The notes under the pieces were generated by a model. That model did no database searches. It was not told the origin of the DNA and worked only from the letters and a program-made list of their open reading frames with translations. Shown here piece after piece: positions 33,946-41,165 of a DNA stretch of 41,859 nucleotides (its first letter is position 1; each line of letters starts with the position of its first letter). The DNA is taken from contig CAZIOW010000012.1 of NCBI GenBank assembly GCA_964541025.1, positions 1 to 41,859 on the forward strand, written 5' to 3'. This DNA comes from JAGDXO01 sp964541025. Its GTDB lineage: Archaea; Thermoplasmatota; Thermoplasmata; Thermoplasmatales; GCA-001856825. A program made the position numbers and the translations under genes.

Positions 33946-34566
33946 TTAAATATATTCATCGGTGCTATCTTCTTCTTTTTCCTTTTCTTTGATAGCTCTC
34001 TTTATGAGGGGATGTGGTTTATCACCTGGTTCGTATTCAACTACTTTAGGCTCCATTGCATTTTCATCATTGTGATTTTTGTGTCTTGGTGAAAGCATGC
34101 TTTTCTTTTCCTTCTCTCTATACAGCAATTCTGACATACTTCCTCCAAGAAAACCGAAGGCAATCATAACTGCCCAATTCTGCGGTACTGCTATCAGAAA
34201 TTGGGTGAAGCTGGTAAAAGATATGCCAACATAATTAAAGAATGAAGAAAGATAAGGATTTACCGAATGAATGTGGTAAACAAGAGTACCAGAAAGATAT
34301 GAAGTTACATAGCTCGGAACATGGATGTAGAATGAAAACAAGTAAGATAATGAACCATAAATCGCTGCAATTACTGAAGTAGATAGGAGACCTTTATATT
34401 TATTCCCAGAAGCCCTTCCTGCGACATAGCCTATCATCATAGGCCCAAATATTGGTAACCACCAAAGGAGGATTGTACCTAATAATGCTATTATAAGTGA
34501 TGATTTTATTGAATATTTTCCAGTTTCCTTGTATCTAGACCATCCTTCTAATGTTACTAATGACAT
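33946..34566 (-). CDS. Membrane protein with charged C-terminal tail
   Basis: This 206-residue protein has about four hydrophobic segments (LIIALLGTILLWWLPIFGPM, then helices to about residue 140) with Gly-rich GYVAGRASG. It ends in a highly charged tail rich in Glu/Lys (EKEKEEDSTDEYI). Not recognised. The frame reaches 34683, and ATGs occur at 34584 and 34566. The TATA-like AGTATTTAT (34591-34599) lies about 29 nt before 34566, so that ATG is preferred as leaderless. It lies upstream of the GvpD-like gene on the same strand, 53 bp away. Confidence 0.6.
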   Translation of the reverse strand: MSLVTLEGWSRYKETGKYSIKSSLIIALLGTILLWWLPIFGPMMIGYVAGRASGNKYKGLLSTSVIAAIYGSLSYLFSFYIHVPSYVTSYLSGTLVYHIHSVNPYLSSFFNYVGISFTSFTQFLIAVPQNWAVMIAFGFLGGSMSELLYREKEKKSMLSPRHKNHNDENAMEPKVVEYEPGDKPHPLIKRAIKEKEKEEDSTDEYI

Positions 34567-34777
34567 TAGTCTGACAATAGTCATACGCAGATAAATACTT
34601 TTCCTATATATCGGCTTTGTTGTTAAATTGTCAATAAAATGATAGAACTGGCAATGAAATGACAGATTTTTTGAAAACGACAAAGCCCATTAAATCTTAT
34701 TTCAATTAAATTTTTTTGATATTCTTTGTTTCTAAACAATGCGATCAAAATATATTCATGAAGGGCATTCTGACGGA

Positions 34778-35944
34778 GTGACCTGAAATACGATAAGGAA
34801 GAATATATATCTGATTTCTGCCGGATCCTCTATAAGAACATTTGGGACAGGAGCCATATGGACATTTACTGCCCTATATCTTGATAATATCCTAAAGATG
34901 CAACTCCTTCTAATAGGGATTATATTTGCTATAAATGCTATACTTGGAGGAATTATACAGATCTATTCCGGTTATCTTGGAGACAAATATGGATTCAAAA
35001 GGATAGTGGTTATTTTCTCATTTCTTTCAGTTGTAACTCTTCTTCTACTCTTTATCACAACGATGTTCTCCAGGATTTCTATACTCTTCGTATTCCTTTT
35101 CCTGGTAAATAATATTATGTCCTCAATCTTTCAACCATCAACAAATGCCCTGCTTTCTCTTAGCAGTGATACACCTTTATCAGGATTCTCCTCTCTAAGA
35201 GTTGCTACTAATCTTGGATGGGCTATGGGACCAGCCTTAGGAGGAGTCATAGTATCAAGATGGGGATTTCCTTATCTTTACCTGATAGCCGCAACCGCCT
35301 CTGTGGTTGCCTTCATCCTGTACTTGTTGATCGTGGATGTTAAATCATCTATCGCTTTAAAAAGGGAGAAGCTAATAGTGAATGATAGAAATATGCTATT
35401 ATTCGGGATTAGCATTGTATTTTTATTTATTGTAGTATCACAATTCTCTGTCACATTTTCAATTTATGCCAATAAGTTCATCGATATGGGCCTTGAATCA
35501 ATTGGATTTGTTTATTTCATTAATGGAATCGTTGTCGTAATCTTCCAGTGGCCAGTTTATCTTCTTGTAAGAAAAATTGGAATGTGGAATGGAATGCTAG
35601 CTGGAACATTATTGTATGTCATAGGTTACTTCTCTATGGCAATAGATCATTCCCTTGTCCAATTCTTCATTTCGATGTATATCGTGACAATGGGAGAGAA
35701 TTTTGTAACACCTACTGGCAATGCACTTGTTTCTAAAATCTCAAATGGCAGGAGGTTAGGGTCTTATATGGGCTTGTATAATTTCTTCACATCATTCGGA
35801 AGAGCCTTGGGGCCAGCATATGGATCATTGCTACTCTCTACCTTCAAGGATCCATATTACATATGGGGGTTAGCGGTTATTCCAGGCGGAATTGCAATAA
35901 TGATATTTGTCTTCCTTAGACTTTATCTTAAAAATTATAGATAA
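34778..35944 (+). CDS. MFS transporter with in-frame TGA at codon 3
   Basis: This is a 12-helix MFS protein (G-D-K-x-G motif in GYLGDKYGFKRI). From the first ATG (34898) only 348 residues remain and helix 1 is cut. The same frame continues upstream with clear helix-1 residues (YLISAGSSIRTFGTGAIWTF) to 34787 with no start codon. Just before lie GTG ACC TGA. The GTG at 34778 lies about 26 nt after AAAATATATT, exactly where a leaderless start is expected, and would give a usual 388-codon protein but for the TGA at codon 3. Either a nonsense change, a sequencing error or an unusual start explains this. Substrate unknown. Confidence 0.65.
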
Positions 35945-35950
35945 TAGTAA

Positions 35951-35960
35951 AATAAAAAAC
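35951..35960 (-). terminator. Oligo-T terminator after the ribosomal operon
   Basis: On the minus strand GTTTTTTATT follows directly after the stop of the 52-residue gene. A run of six T is enough for archaeal intrinsic termination. It lies a few bases from the convergent MFS end at 35944. Confidence 0.5.
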
Positions 35961-36119
35961 CTAACTCTGTTCAGCCATTAAATTCATTAGAAATGCAGAA
36001 ATGATCCATATAAATCCTACGAGGTCAAGAACTATATTGTTGACATATAGACCAACAGCTAGGAAAATTAATGGAATAATGTAAAATATAATAAATAAAA
36101 TAATTTTTCTCAAATTCAT
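35961..36119 (-). CDS. Small two-helix membrane protein at end of ribosomal operon, 52 residues
   Basis: This 52-residue frame starts MNLRKIILFIIFYIIPLIFL and holds two hydrophobic helices (about 5-22 and 30-47) joined by a short polar turn, ending MNLMAEQS. Its ATG lies 9 nt after the rpl12 stop on the same strand, so it is probably cotranscribed with rpl12. Not recognised. It might be a membrane-related small peptide of the SecE/translation operon, but this is only positional. A T-run directly after its stop supports the 3' end of the transcript. Confidence 0.6.
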   Translation of the reverse strand: MNLRKIILFIIFYIIPLIFLAVGLYVNNIVLDLVGFIWIISAFLMNLMAEQS

Positions 36120-36128
36120 TCAAATCAT

Positions 36129-36434
36129 TTATCCGAAGAGAGCTCCAAGACCTGCCACTGCTTCTTCTTCACTTTTGTCTTCTTTCTTCTCTTCCTTCTT
36201 TTCTTCTTTCTTCTCTTCCTTCTTGGATGGTTCTGCCTGGGCTACAGGCTGAACAGCTACCATCGATGATTTAATTGCTTCCTCGATGTTTACTCCTTCA
36301 AGTGATGAAACAAGACTCTTCACTTTGGCAGGATCAGGCGTTACACCTGCAGCTTTCAATATTTCTGTTATCCCTTCTTCGGTTACTGGTTTTCCGACCG
36401 AATTCAATATTAATGCACTATATATGTACTCCAT
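36129..36434 (-). CDS. rpl12: Ribosomal protein P1/L12 (archaeal aL12)
   Basis: This 101-residue acidic protein forms dimers on the uL10 stalk and helps recruit translation factors. It starts MEYIYSALILNSVGKPVTEEG, has a Lys/Glu-rich hinge (SKKEEKKEEKKEEKKEDKS) and ends in the conserved GLGALFG, which contacts elongation factors. An SD GGGTGAT lies 4 nt before the ATG, and rplP0 ends 54 nt upstream. It belongs to the L1 operon block of archaea. Confidence 0.96.
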   Translation of the reverse strand: MEYIYSALILNSVGKPVTEEGITEILKAAGVTPDPAKVKSLVSSLEGVNIEEAIKSSMVAVQPVAQAEPSKKEEKKEEKKEEKKEDKSEEEAVAGLGALFG

Positions 36435-36488
36435 GTTATCACCCTTAATTACAGCAGGATAATAAATTTGATGCTTTAAACATATCCC

Positions 36489-37346
36489 TCACCTTACTTC
36501 CTCTGGCAGTTTACTTCCTAGGGCTTCGGCTTGTGCTTTTGCCTTTGCAAGCAATTCCCCTATTGTATCCTTCGTTGGATATGTAATGCTCAATGAAAGT
36601 GCCTTTGCTTTCTTATAAGCTTCTCCGAGCATTAAAGGAACAGTTTCATCGTTCATATAGGAGATGTGCATTGCGAGCGCCAGTGCATTAGCATGGCCTG
36701 CCACCATCTGGTTAATGAAATCCTGGGCTGAAACATTTAGAACATCCTTATGGAACACTATACCGTCTTCAAACGATGCCCTGAAATCAAGACCTATTTC
36801 AAGAGGAAGTATTTCCAATTTTGAAAGGGCTACTGCTTTTTCTCTTGATATTTTTTCGCCTTGTTTTACGACAACTGTCTCCTTTCTTATTACAACTCTT
36901 CCCTGATCAATTGATGCGGGTATACCGGCCTTCTGCAAGTCTCCTACAACCGGACCCGGCTTGAGATTTGTTGGCTTAGCTTCAAGCACAATGTCTTCCT
37001 GAGCTATCTCTCCACCTTTAGCAGGTGCCTTAGTTCTGCTGTTCTGGATTTCTCTGAAAAGCTTAAATGAGTTTTCCTTGGAAAAAATCGCGGCAACCGG
37101 TCCCTCTGCGTGTTCCTCCAGACCCCTTATATTTTGAATCCCAGATTCATCAAATGCTCTCATTAAAAGACTTTTTTTGACTACCTTGATGTTCGCTTTC
37201 CCTCTCAAATTTTTTCTTATCTGTTGGAACTGTTTAGCTGGCACTCTGTCAATGCCGACCACGGCAACTGATTTAGAATTCTTGATATCCTCAATCAATC
37301 CATTTATAACCTTAGATTTTGACTCTGAGAACTTATTATCCTTCAT
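36489..37346 (-). CDS. rplP0: Ribosomal protein P0/uL10
   Basis: This 285-residue protein anchors L12 dimers to the large subunit. The rRNA-binding N-terminal domain (about 1-110) and the insertion domain are visible. The C-terminal part is helical (about 205-285) for L12 binding and ends AEALGSKLPEEVR; the shared GLGALFG tail of many P0 proteins is not seen. This fits Thermoplasmatales members with a shortened P0 tail. The SD GAGGTGA in the end of rpl1 and the ATG directly after its stop (1-bp spacing) show translational coupling. Confidence 0.93.
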   Translation of the reverse strand: MKDNKFSESKSKVINGLIEDIKNSKSVAVVGIDRVPAKQFQQIRKNLRGKANIKVVKKSLLMRAFDESGIQNIRGLEEHAEGPVAAIFSKENSFKLFREIQNSRTKAPAKGGEIAQEDIVLEAKPTNLKPGPVVGDLQKAGIPASIDQGRVVIRKETVVVKQGEKISREKAVALSKLEILPLEIGLDFRASFEDGIVFHKDVLNVSAQDFINQMVAGHANALALAMHISYMNDETVPLMLGEAYKKAKALSLSITYPTKDTIGELLAKAKAQAEALGSKLPEEVR

Positions 37347-37347
37347 T

Positions 37348-37992
37348 TTACTTCACCTCTACCTTAACAGCTGGGCCCATTGTGGTCTTTACATAAATTG
37401 CTCTGATATTGTCCTCTCCCTTCTCGAGTTTTGATGTAACTCTCTTCATAACTTCCATTCCATTCTGAACTATCTTATCAATATCCATATCCCTTGTCCC
37501 TATGGGAACATGAAGTACAGGCTTTTCCTTGCTTCTTGCCCTTACAGTCCTCCTGAGGTTATTGATTACTGGAACAGGATCAACAGTGGGTGGCAGAGGC
37601 CTTGGCACCTTTCCTCTTGGACCCATAACTCCTCCCAAGATTTTACCAACCCTTGGCATAAGCGCAGTTTCTGCAATGAAAAAGTCAATTTCATTAACCA
37701 TCTTCTTTGCGCCTTTCTTGTCATCCTGAAACTTATCCAGTTCATCAGCAGTTATTATTCTGTCAGCAGCTTCCTTTGCCTTGGCTATCATTTCATTGCC
37801 GCCTATCAAGCCTACAGACAATTTTTTCCCCCTACCATTTGGAAGTATAATTTCTTCATTCACCCTATTTTTCGGATTTGAGAGATCCACATCTCTTAAA
37901 TTTATAGCCAGTTCAACCGATTCCTTGAATTTTCTCTGGGGAGCTTTAGCTATGGCTTCTTCTACACTTTTCTTTAGATTTTCTACATCCAT
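37348..37992 (-). CDS. rpl1: Ribosomal protein uL1
   Basis: This 214-residue protein is the L1-stalk protein, and L1 also represses its own mRNA in methanogens. Motifs include MPRVGKILGGVMGPRGKVPR, the conserved L1 core. The start ATG at 37992 has a good SD GAGGTG (38000-38005) at 7-nt spacing. It is separated from rpl11 by a 48-nt gap holding a 6-bp hairpin, which is a possible regulatory site. It is followed immediately by rplP0. Confidence 0.95.
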   Translation of the reverse strand: MDVENLKKSVEEAIAKAPQRKFKESVELAINLRDVDLSNPKNRVNEEIILPNGRGKKLSVGLIGGNEMIAKAKEAADRIITADELDKFQDDKKGAKKMVNEIDFFIAETALMPRVGKILGGVMGPRGKVPRPLPPTVDPVPVINNLRRTVRARSKEKPVLHVPIGTRDMDIDKIVQNGMEVMKRVTSKLEKGEDNIRAIYVKTTMGPAVKVEVK

Positions 37993-38017
37993 TTAAATAC
38001 ACCTCTGTAGTACATAC

Positions 38018-38032
38018 GAGCAAAAGTTGCTC
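38018..38032 (-). promoter_or_regulatory. Hairpin in the rpl11-rpl1 spacer
   Basis: GAGCAA-N3-TTGCTC is a perfect 6-bp hairpin in the mRNA, 9 nt after the rpl11 stop and about 12 nt before the rpl1 SD. No T-run follows, so it is not a clear terminator. It may regulate rpl1 translation (L1 binds its own mRNA in methanogens), but the loop does not obviously match the L1 consensus. Confidence 0.35.
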
Positions 38033-38040
38033 TCCTACAT

Positions 38041-38508
38041 TCAAATCTTTATTGTACCCTCTTTAATAAGTTTTTGTATCTCCCTTGGATCTTTTTCATC
38101 TACCGTTATCCCAAGAGAAACGCAGGTTCCTAGTACTTCCATTACTGCTGCTTTCAGGCTCGCAGCATTCATGTTATCAATCTTGGTTTCTGCTACTTTT
38201 TTTATCTGCTCGAGTTTCAGATTTCCAGTTACTTTGGTTTTGACTGAACCTGTCGCTGTCTCTACTCCAACTTCTTTCTTAAGAAGAGCAGAAACTGGTG
38301 GTTTTCCAACTGCAATTTCGAACTTCTTAGTGTCAGGGTCTACAATAACCTTTACAGGTACCTGCATTCCCGAGAATGCTTTAGTTTTTTCATTTATTTC
38401 TTTAACAACTTGACCTAGATTAATACCCAAAGGCCCTAGAGCGGGTCCAAGTGGTGGACCTGCTGTTGCTTTTCCTCCTTCAACCATTATAGAAACTTCC
38501 TGTGGCAT
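38041..38508 (-). CDS. rpl11: Ribosomal protein uL11
   Basis: This 155-residue protein binds 23S rRNA at the GTPase centre. Landmarks are the N-terminal KATAGPPLGPALGPLGINLGQ motif and PDTKKFEIAVGKPPVSALLKKE. Its ATG follows the spt5 stop directly (TAAATG), and the SD GAGGTGA lies in the end of spt5, so the two are translationally coupled. It sits in the archaeal ftsZ-secE-spt5-rpl11 order. Confidence 0.96.
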   Translation of the reverse strand: MPQEVSIMVEGGKATAGPPLGPALGPLGINLGQVVKEINEKTKAFSGMQVPVKVIVDPDTKKFEIAVGKPPVSALLKKEVGVETATGSVKTKVTGNLKLEQIKKVAETKIDNMNAASLKAAVMEVLGTCVSLGITVDEKDPREIQKLIKEGTIKI

Positions 38509-39327
38509 TTATTTCACCTCTTTATCAAGGACTTTAACAGAATCCGCCTTGACCGTTAATGGAATTGGAACTATTGAGTTCTGAAGCTCAAGAGTGATTT
38601 CATCTTTTGACATATCAACATGAGTTATTCTTGCCTTTTCACCCTTGAATGGCCCCTCAGTCACCTCAACATAATTCCCGATTTCCAATGATTCGACCGC
38701 CGGCTTGGATATTAGATACGGTTCAACCTCTGATATATCTACTTCTCCAGCGATCATATTACGTGCACCTCTGACTGTTCTAAGAAGAGCCATTGTCCTG
38801 TCCGGATACAGCGTCTCGATGAAGACGTATCCTTTTAGGTCAGGGGGTGCGAGTATTGAGTAAATATAATCAGCCTTTTCAGTTTGGGCCTTCAACCCTA
38901 TGTCTCTTGCTATTTTTGTCTCCTGCCCGATTGTTGTCTTTATAACAATTATTGTTTGCCTGATAGATATCTTGAAAAGATCCACAAAGTTCCCATTATC
39001 TTTTAATTGGACAATTGCAAAATCACCTATTTCGACACCCTTAGGTGTTTCAACTATTAGAGAGATAGATTCTTTTTCTCCTTTGGAGAGTTTAAATGGA
39101 ACTCTGAGAACATCAGGATTCTGTGGGGATATGCTAACTGGTTTCGTCTTTTTCTGATCAATCATTATAAACCATTCAATCTCTTCCCTGCTTTCATTAA
39201 TTTTCAAAGTGAGTTCTAAATCACCTGAAATATCCCTCGACTCATCATTCTCAATATTTAGAGTAAAGGGTATCTTTTTGCTTGTCCCAGAAACTATATC
39301 TTTTCCGTCACAAGTCCATCTTACCAT
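38509..39327 (-). CDS. spt5: Transcription elongation factor Spt5/NusG with N-terminal beta-rich extension
   Basis: Archaeal Spt5 (about 150 residues) joins RNA polymerase with Spt4 and raises processivity. Here residues about 125-272 hold the NGN domain (TIIVIKTTIGQETKIARDIG ... GYVFIETLYPDRTM) and a KOW domain (LEIGNYVEVTEGPFKGEKARITHVD). The first about 122 residues are extra: a beta-rich stretch (SGTSKKIPFTLNIENDES ... GEKESISLIVETPKGVEIGDF) that looks like an immunoglobulin-like NEW3-type sandwich. The ATG at 39327 follows the secE stop by 2 bp. Coding potential continues without a break, so a fusion within one gene is plausible, not a missed stop. Confidence 0.9.
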   Translation of the reverse strand: MVRWTCDGKDIVSGTSKKIPFTLNIENDESRDISGDLELTLKINESREEIEWFIMIDQKKTKPVSISPQNPDVLRVPFKLSKGEKESISLIVETPKGVEIGDFAIVQLKDNGNFVDLFKISIRQTIIVIKTTIGQETKIARDIGLKAQTEKADYIYSILAPPDLKGYVFIETLYPDRTMALLRTVRGARNMIAGEVDISEVEPYLISKPAVESLEIGNYVEVTEGPFKGEKARITHVDMSKDEITLELQNSIVPIPLTVKADSVKVLDKEVK

Positions 39328-39329
39328 TT

Positions 39330-39551
39330 CTATGGCACCGCGAAGAAAACGTTCATCAATAAATAAATGATGAACCCTACTAATCCTATGATTATTATTC
39401 CTACACCTGTTATTATTGCAGATTTGCCGAATTCATCCCTGGTTGGTTTTCTTGCCATCTTGAGAATTCTGGCATACTTACCTTTACCTATCCTTGATAT
39501 TCTATCCGTAATTGTATGTTCAACTTCAAGGAACTTATCCTCGACACTCAT
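39330..39551 (-). CDS. secE: Protein translocase subunit SecE/Sec61-gamma
   Basis: This 73-residue protein has an amphipathic N-terminal helix (KYARILKMARKPTRDEF), then one transmembrane helix (about 45-68; AIITGVGIIIIGLVGFIIYLL), the archaeal SecE/Sec61-gamma pattern. It stabilises SecY in the membrane. It stands between ftsZ and spt5, as in many euryarchaea. It starts at ATG 39551, 12 nt after ftsZ ends. Confidence 0.93.
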   Translation of the reverse strand: MSVEDKFLEVEHTITDRISRIGKGKYARILKMARKPTRDEFGKSAIITGVGIIIIGLVGFIIYLLMNVFFAVP

Positions 39552-39563
39552 CTCATTCTACCT

Positions 39564-40556
39564 CTAAATATATTTATTCTTGGCTCCTACCAGTATAGTT
39601 AATACCTTTATATCATTTTTCATTGATTCGTCTATTCTGGCACCCCAGATTATCCTCGCATTCGGGTTAATCTTTTTCCTAACCTCCTCAAGGACCATGT
39701 GAGCTTCTTCTACAGACATGTTGGAACTTCCGGTTACTGAGACTATAGCTGAAGTGGCGGTAGAGATATCCATATCAAGCAGGGGAGAGCTAAGAGCCTT
39801 TTTAGCAGCGTCAGATGCTCTATCCTGGGACCCTGATTGCCCCATACCCACCATTGCAGTACCTCCATCTTTCATTACGGTCTTCAAATCATTGAAATCG
39901 AGATTGACAAGTCCAGGTCTCGTTATTAGCTCGGTAAGACCTTTTATTGAACGCATTAAAACCTCATCGGCAAATCTGAAGGCCTCATTGAGCGGAAGTC
40001 TTGGAACAAGCTGCAAGAGCTTATCATTAGGTATCACGATTATAGTATCTGATTTTTCCTTCAGTTTTGCGAGCCCCCATGCTGCATTCTCCATCCGCAT
40101 TTTCCCTTCACCTGAGAATGGAAGCGTCACAACAGAAATTACGAGAGCTCCGGAGTTCTTAGCCACCTCTGCCACAACAGGGGCTGATCCAGTCCCTGTC
40201 CCCCCTCCCATGCCTGCTGTGACAAATACAATATCCGCCCCTTCTACTATTGCTTTAATCTCGTCCTCGACTTCTCTTGCGGCCATTTCACCTATCTGTG
40301 GGATCGCACCGGCTCCAAGCCCTCTTGTAGCCCTTCTCCCCAAAAGTATTTTCTTCGTTGCCTGGGTTAATAAAAGATGCTGTGCATCGGTATTAGCTGC
40401 AACTATCTCTGCACCCTGAATGCCTTCCTCCATAATTCTTGTTATAGTGTTTGAGCCTGAGCCTCCACACCCTATTATCTTGATATTTGTCTTTAAGCCC
40501 TTGAGTACCTCAATTAATTCAGCGTCTGTATCTTCAAAAGTCTGATCCTCTGGCAT
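39564..40556 (-). CDS. ftsZ: Cell division GTPase FtsZ
   Basis: This 330-residue tubulin-like GTPase forms the cell-division ring. Landmarks are GCGGSGSNT, ANTDAQHLL, the tubulin signature GGGTGTGSAP and NLDFNDLKTVM (T7 loop). It lacks an obvious long C-terminal tail. GTG at 40568 opens the frame, but the TATA-like TTTATATT (40585-40592) would start transcription near 40563, so the ATG at 40556 is preferred. It is the first gene of the minus-strand secE/spt5/ribosomal operon. Directly upstream lies an IS200/IS605 element, inserted close to this promoter. Confidence 0.95.
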   Translation of the reverse strand: MPEDQTFEDTDAELIEVLKGLKTNIKIIGCGGSGSNTITRIMEEGIQGAEIVAANTDAQHLLLTQATKKILLGRRATRGLGAGAIPQIGEMAAREVEDEIKAIVEGADIVFVTAGMGGGTGTGSAPVVAEVAKNSGALVISVVTLPFSGEGKMRMENAAWGLAKLKEKSDTIIVIPNDKLLQLVPRLPLNEAFRFADEVLMRSIKGLTELITRPGLVNLDFNDLKTVMKDGGTAMVGMGQSGSQDRASDAAKKALSSPLLDMDISTATSAIVSVTGSSNMSVEEAHMVLEEVRKKINPNARIIWGARIDESMKNDIKVLTILVGAKNKYI

Positions 40557-40584
40557 AATTATTACCACTTTGATAAATTAATTG

Positions 40585-40592
40585 AATATAAA
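40585..40592 (-). promoter_or_regulatory. TATA box of the ftsZ-secE-spt5-ribosomal operon
   Basis: TTTATATT on the minus strand has its centre about 32 nt before the ATG at 40556. It is the only good TATA-like box before ftsZ. The IS element begins about 40 nt farther upstream, so the promoter core is intact. Confidence 0.5.
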
Positions 40593-40657
40593 TAGATTAG
40601 TAACATTTTAGGATAAGGTCTATTGCAAACTTGATTACTAAAGAAATTGCAAGAAAG

Positions 40658-40677
40658 CTCCGACCTTTAGGGAGGAG
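40658..40677 (+). repeat. IS left-end hairpin with a central GA/GA mismatch
   Basis: CTCC-GA-CCT-TT-AGG-GA-GGAG folds into a stem: CTCC pairs GGAG, CCT pairs AGG, and two GA pairs face each other. IS200/IS605 ends carry imperfect hairpins recognised by TnpA. The same bases also read as the end of an open frame (ARKLRPLGRR, stop at 40678), so it may be a remnant of a tnpB 3' end. Confidence 0.5.
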
Positions 40678-40725
40678 ATGAATTGCAGAGGTATATATAT
40701 GGTTGTAATATATCATATTAAGTAT

Positions 40726-41165
40726 ATGGAGATAAGCAATAAAGAAAAAGAGTACCANNNNNNNNNNNNNNNNNNNNNNNNNNNNNCGAGCCACATATGG
40801 TGTATAGCTGCCAGTATCATGTTATATTTTGCCCAAAATACAGAAGGAGAGTTCTGATAAATGGTGTTGATAAAAGGTTGAAAGAATTAATCATTGAGAA
40901 AGAAAGTGAGTATCAGTACAAGATACTCGAAATGGAGGTGATGCCAGATCATGTACATCTTCTTATAGATGTGAACCCAAAAATAGGAGTGTATTATGTT
41001 GTAAACAGAATCAAAGGATACACATCCCATGTTCTGAGAGAAGAATTTCCAGAGTTGAAGAGGAAACTGCCTACATTATGGACACATTCAAAATTTATTT
41101 CCTCTGTTGGTGCAGTGACGCTTGAAATTGTGAAAAAATATATAGAGGAGCAGAAGGGAAAATGA
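40726..41165 (+). CDS. tnpA: IS200-type Y1 transposase TnpA, interrupted by assembly gap
   Basis: TnpA cuts and joins single-stranded IS ends. The frame starts MEISNKEKEY at 40726, about 30 nt after the TATA-like GTATATATATGG, and resumes after the N-run with VYSCQYHVIFCPKYRRRV. The HUH pair is in MPDHVHLLIDV, and the catalytic Tyr is in LEIVKKYIEEQ. Without the gap the N-terminal and later parts are out of frame: 32 + 10 known bases need a gap divisible by 3, so the true gap is probably 30 or 27 nt, not 29. The stop overlaps the tnpB start. Confidence 0.85.
40758..40786. other. Assembly gap (29 N)
   Basis: 29 undetermined bases lie inside the 5' part of tnpA. The frame arithmetic suggests the run length is an estimate. 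Repeated IS copies elsewhere in the genome could have caused the break. Confidence 0.95.

Noticed and set aside
36165..36230. Repetitive KKEE-coding sequence in rpl12, possible repeat element
   Set aside because: It is the normal charged hinge of archaeal L12, not a DNA repeat.
39718..40419. 233-codon open frame antisense to ftsZ
   Set aside because: It mirrors the ftsZ codon pattern, is Ser/Ala/Pro-rich, and lacks known motifs; ftsZ itself is certain.
40597..40794. 65-codon minus-strand frame that crosses the N gap
   Set aside because: It depends on undetermined bases and overlaps tnpA and the ftsZ promoter.
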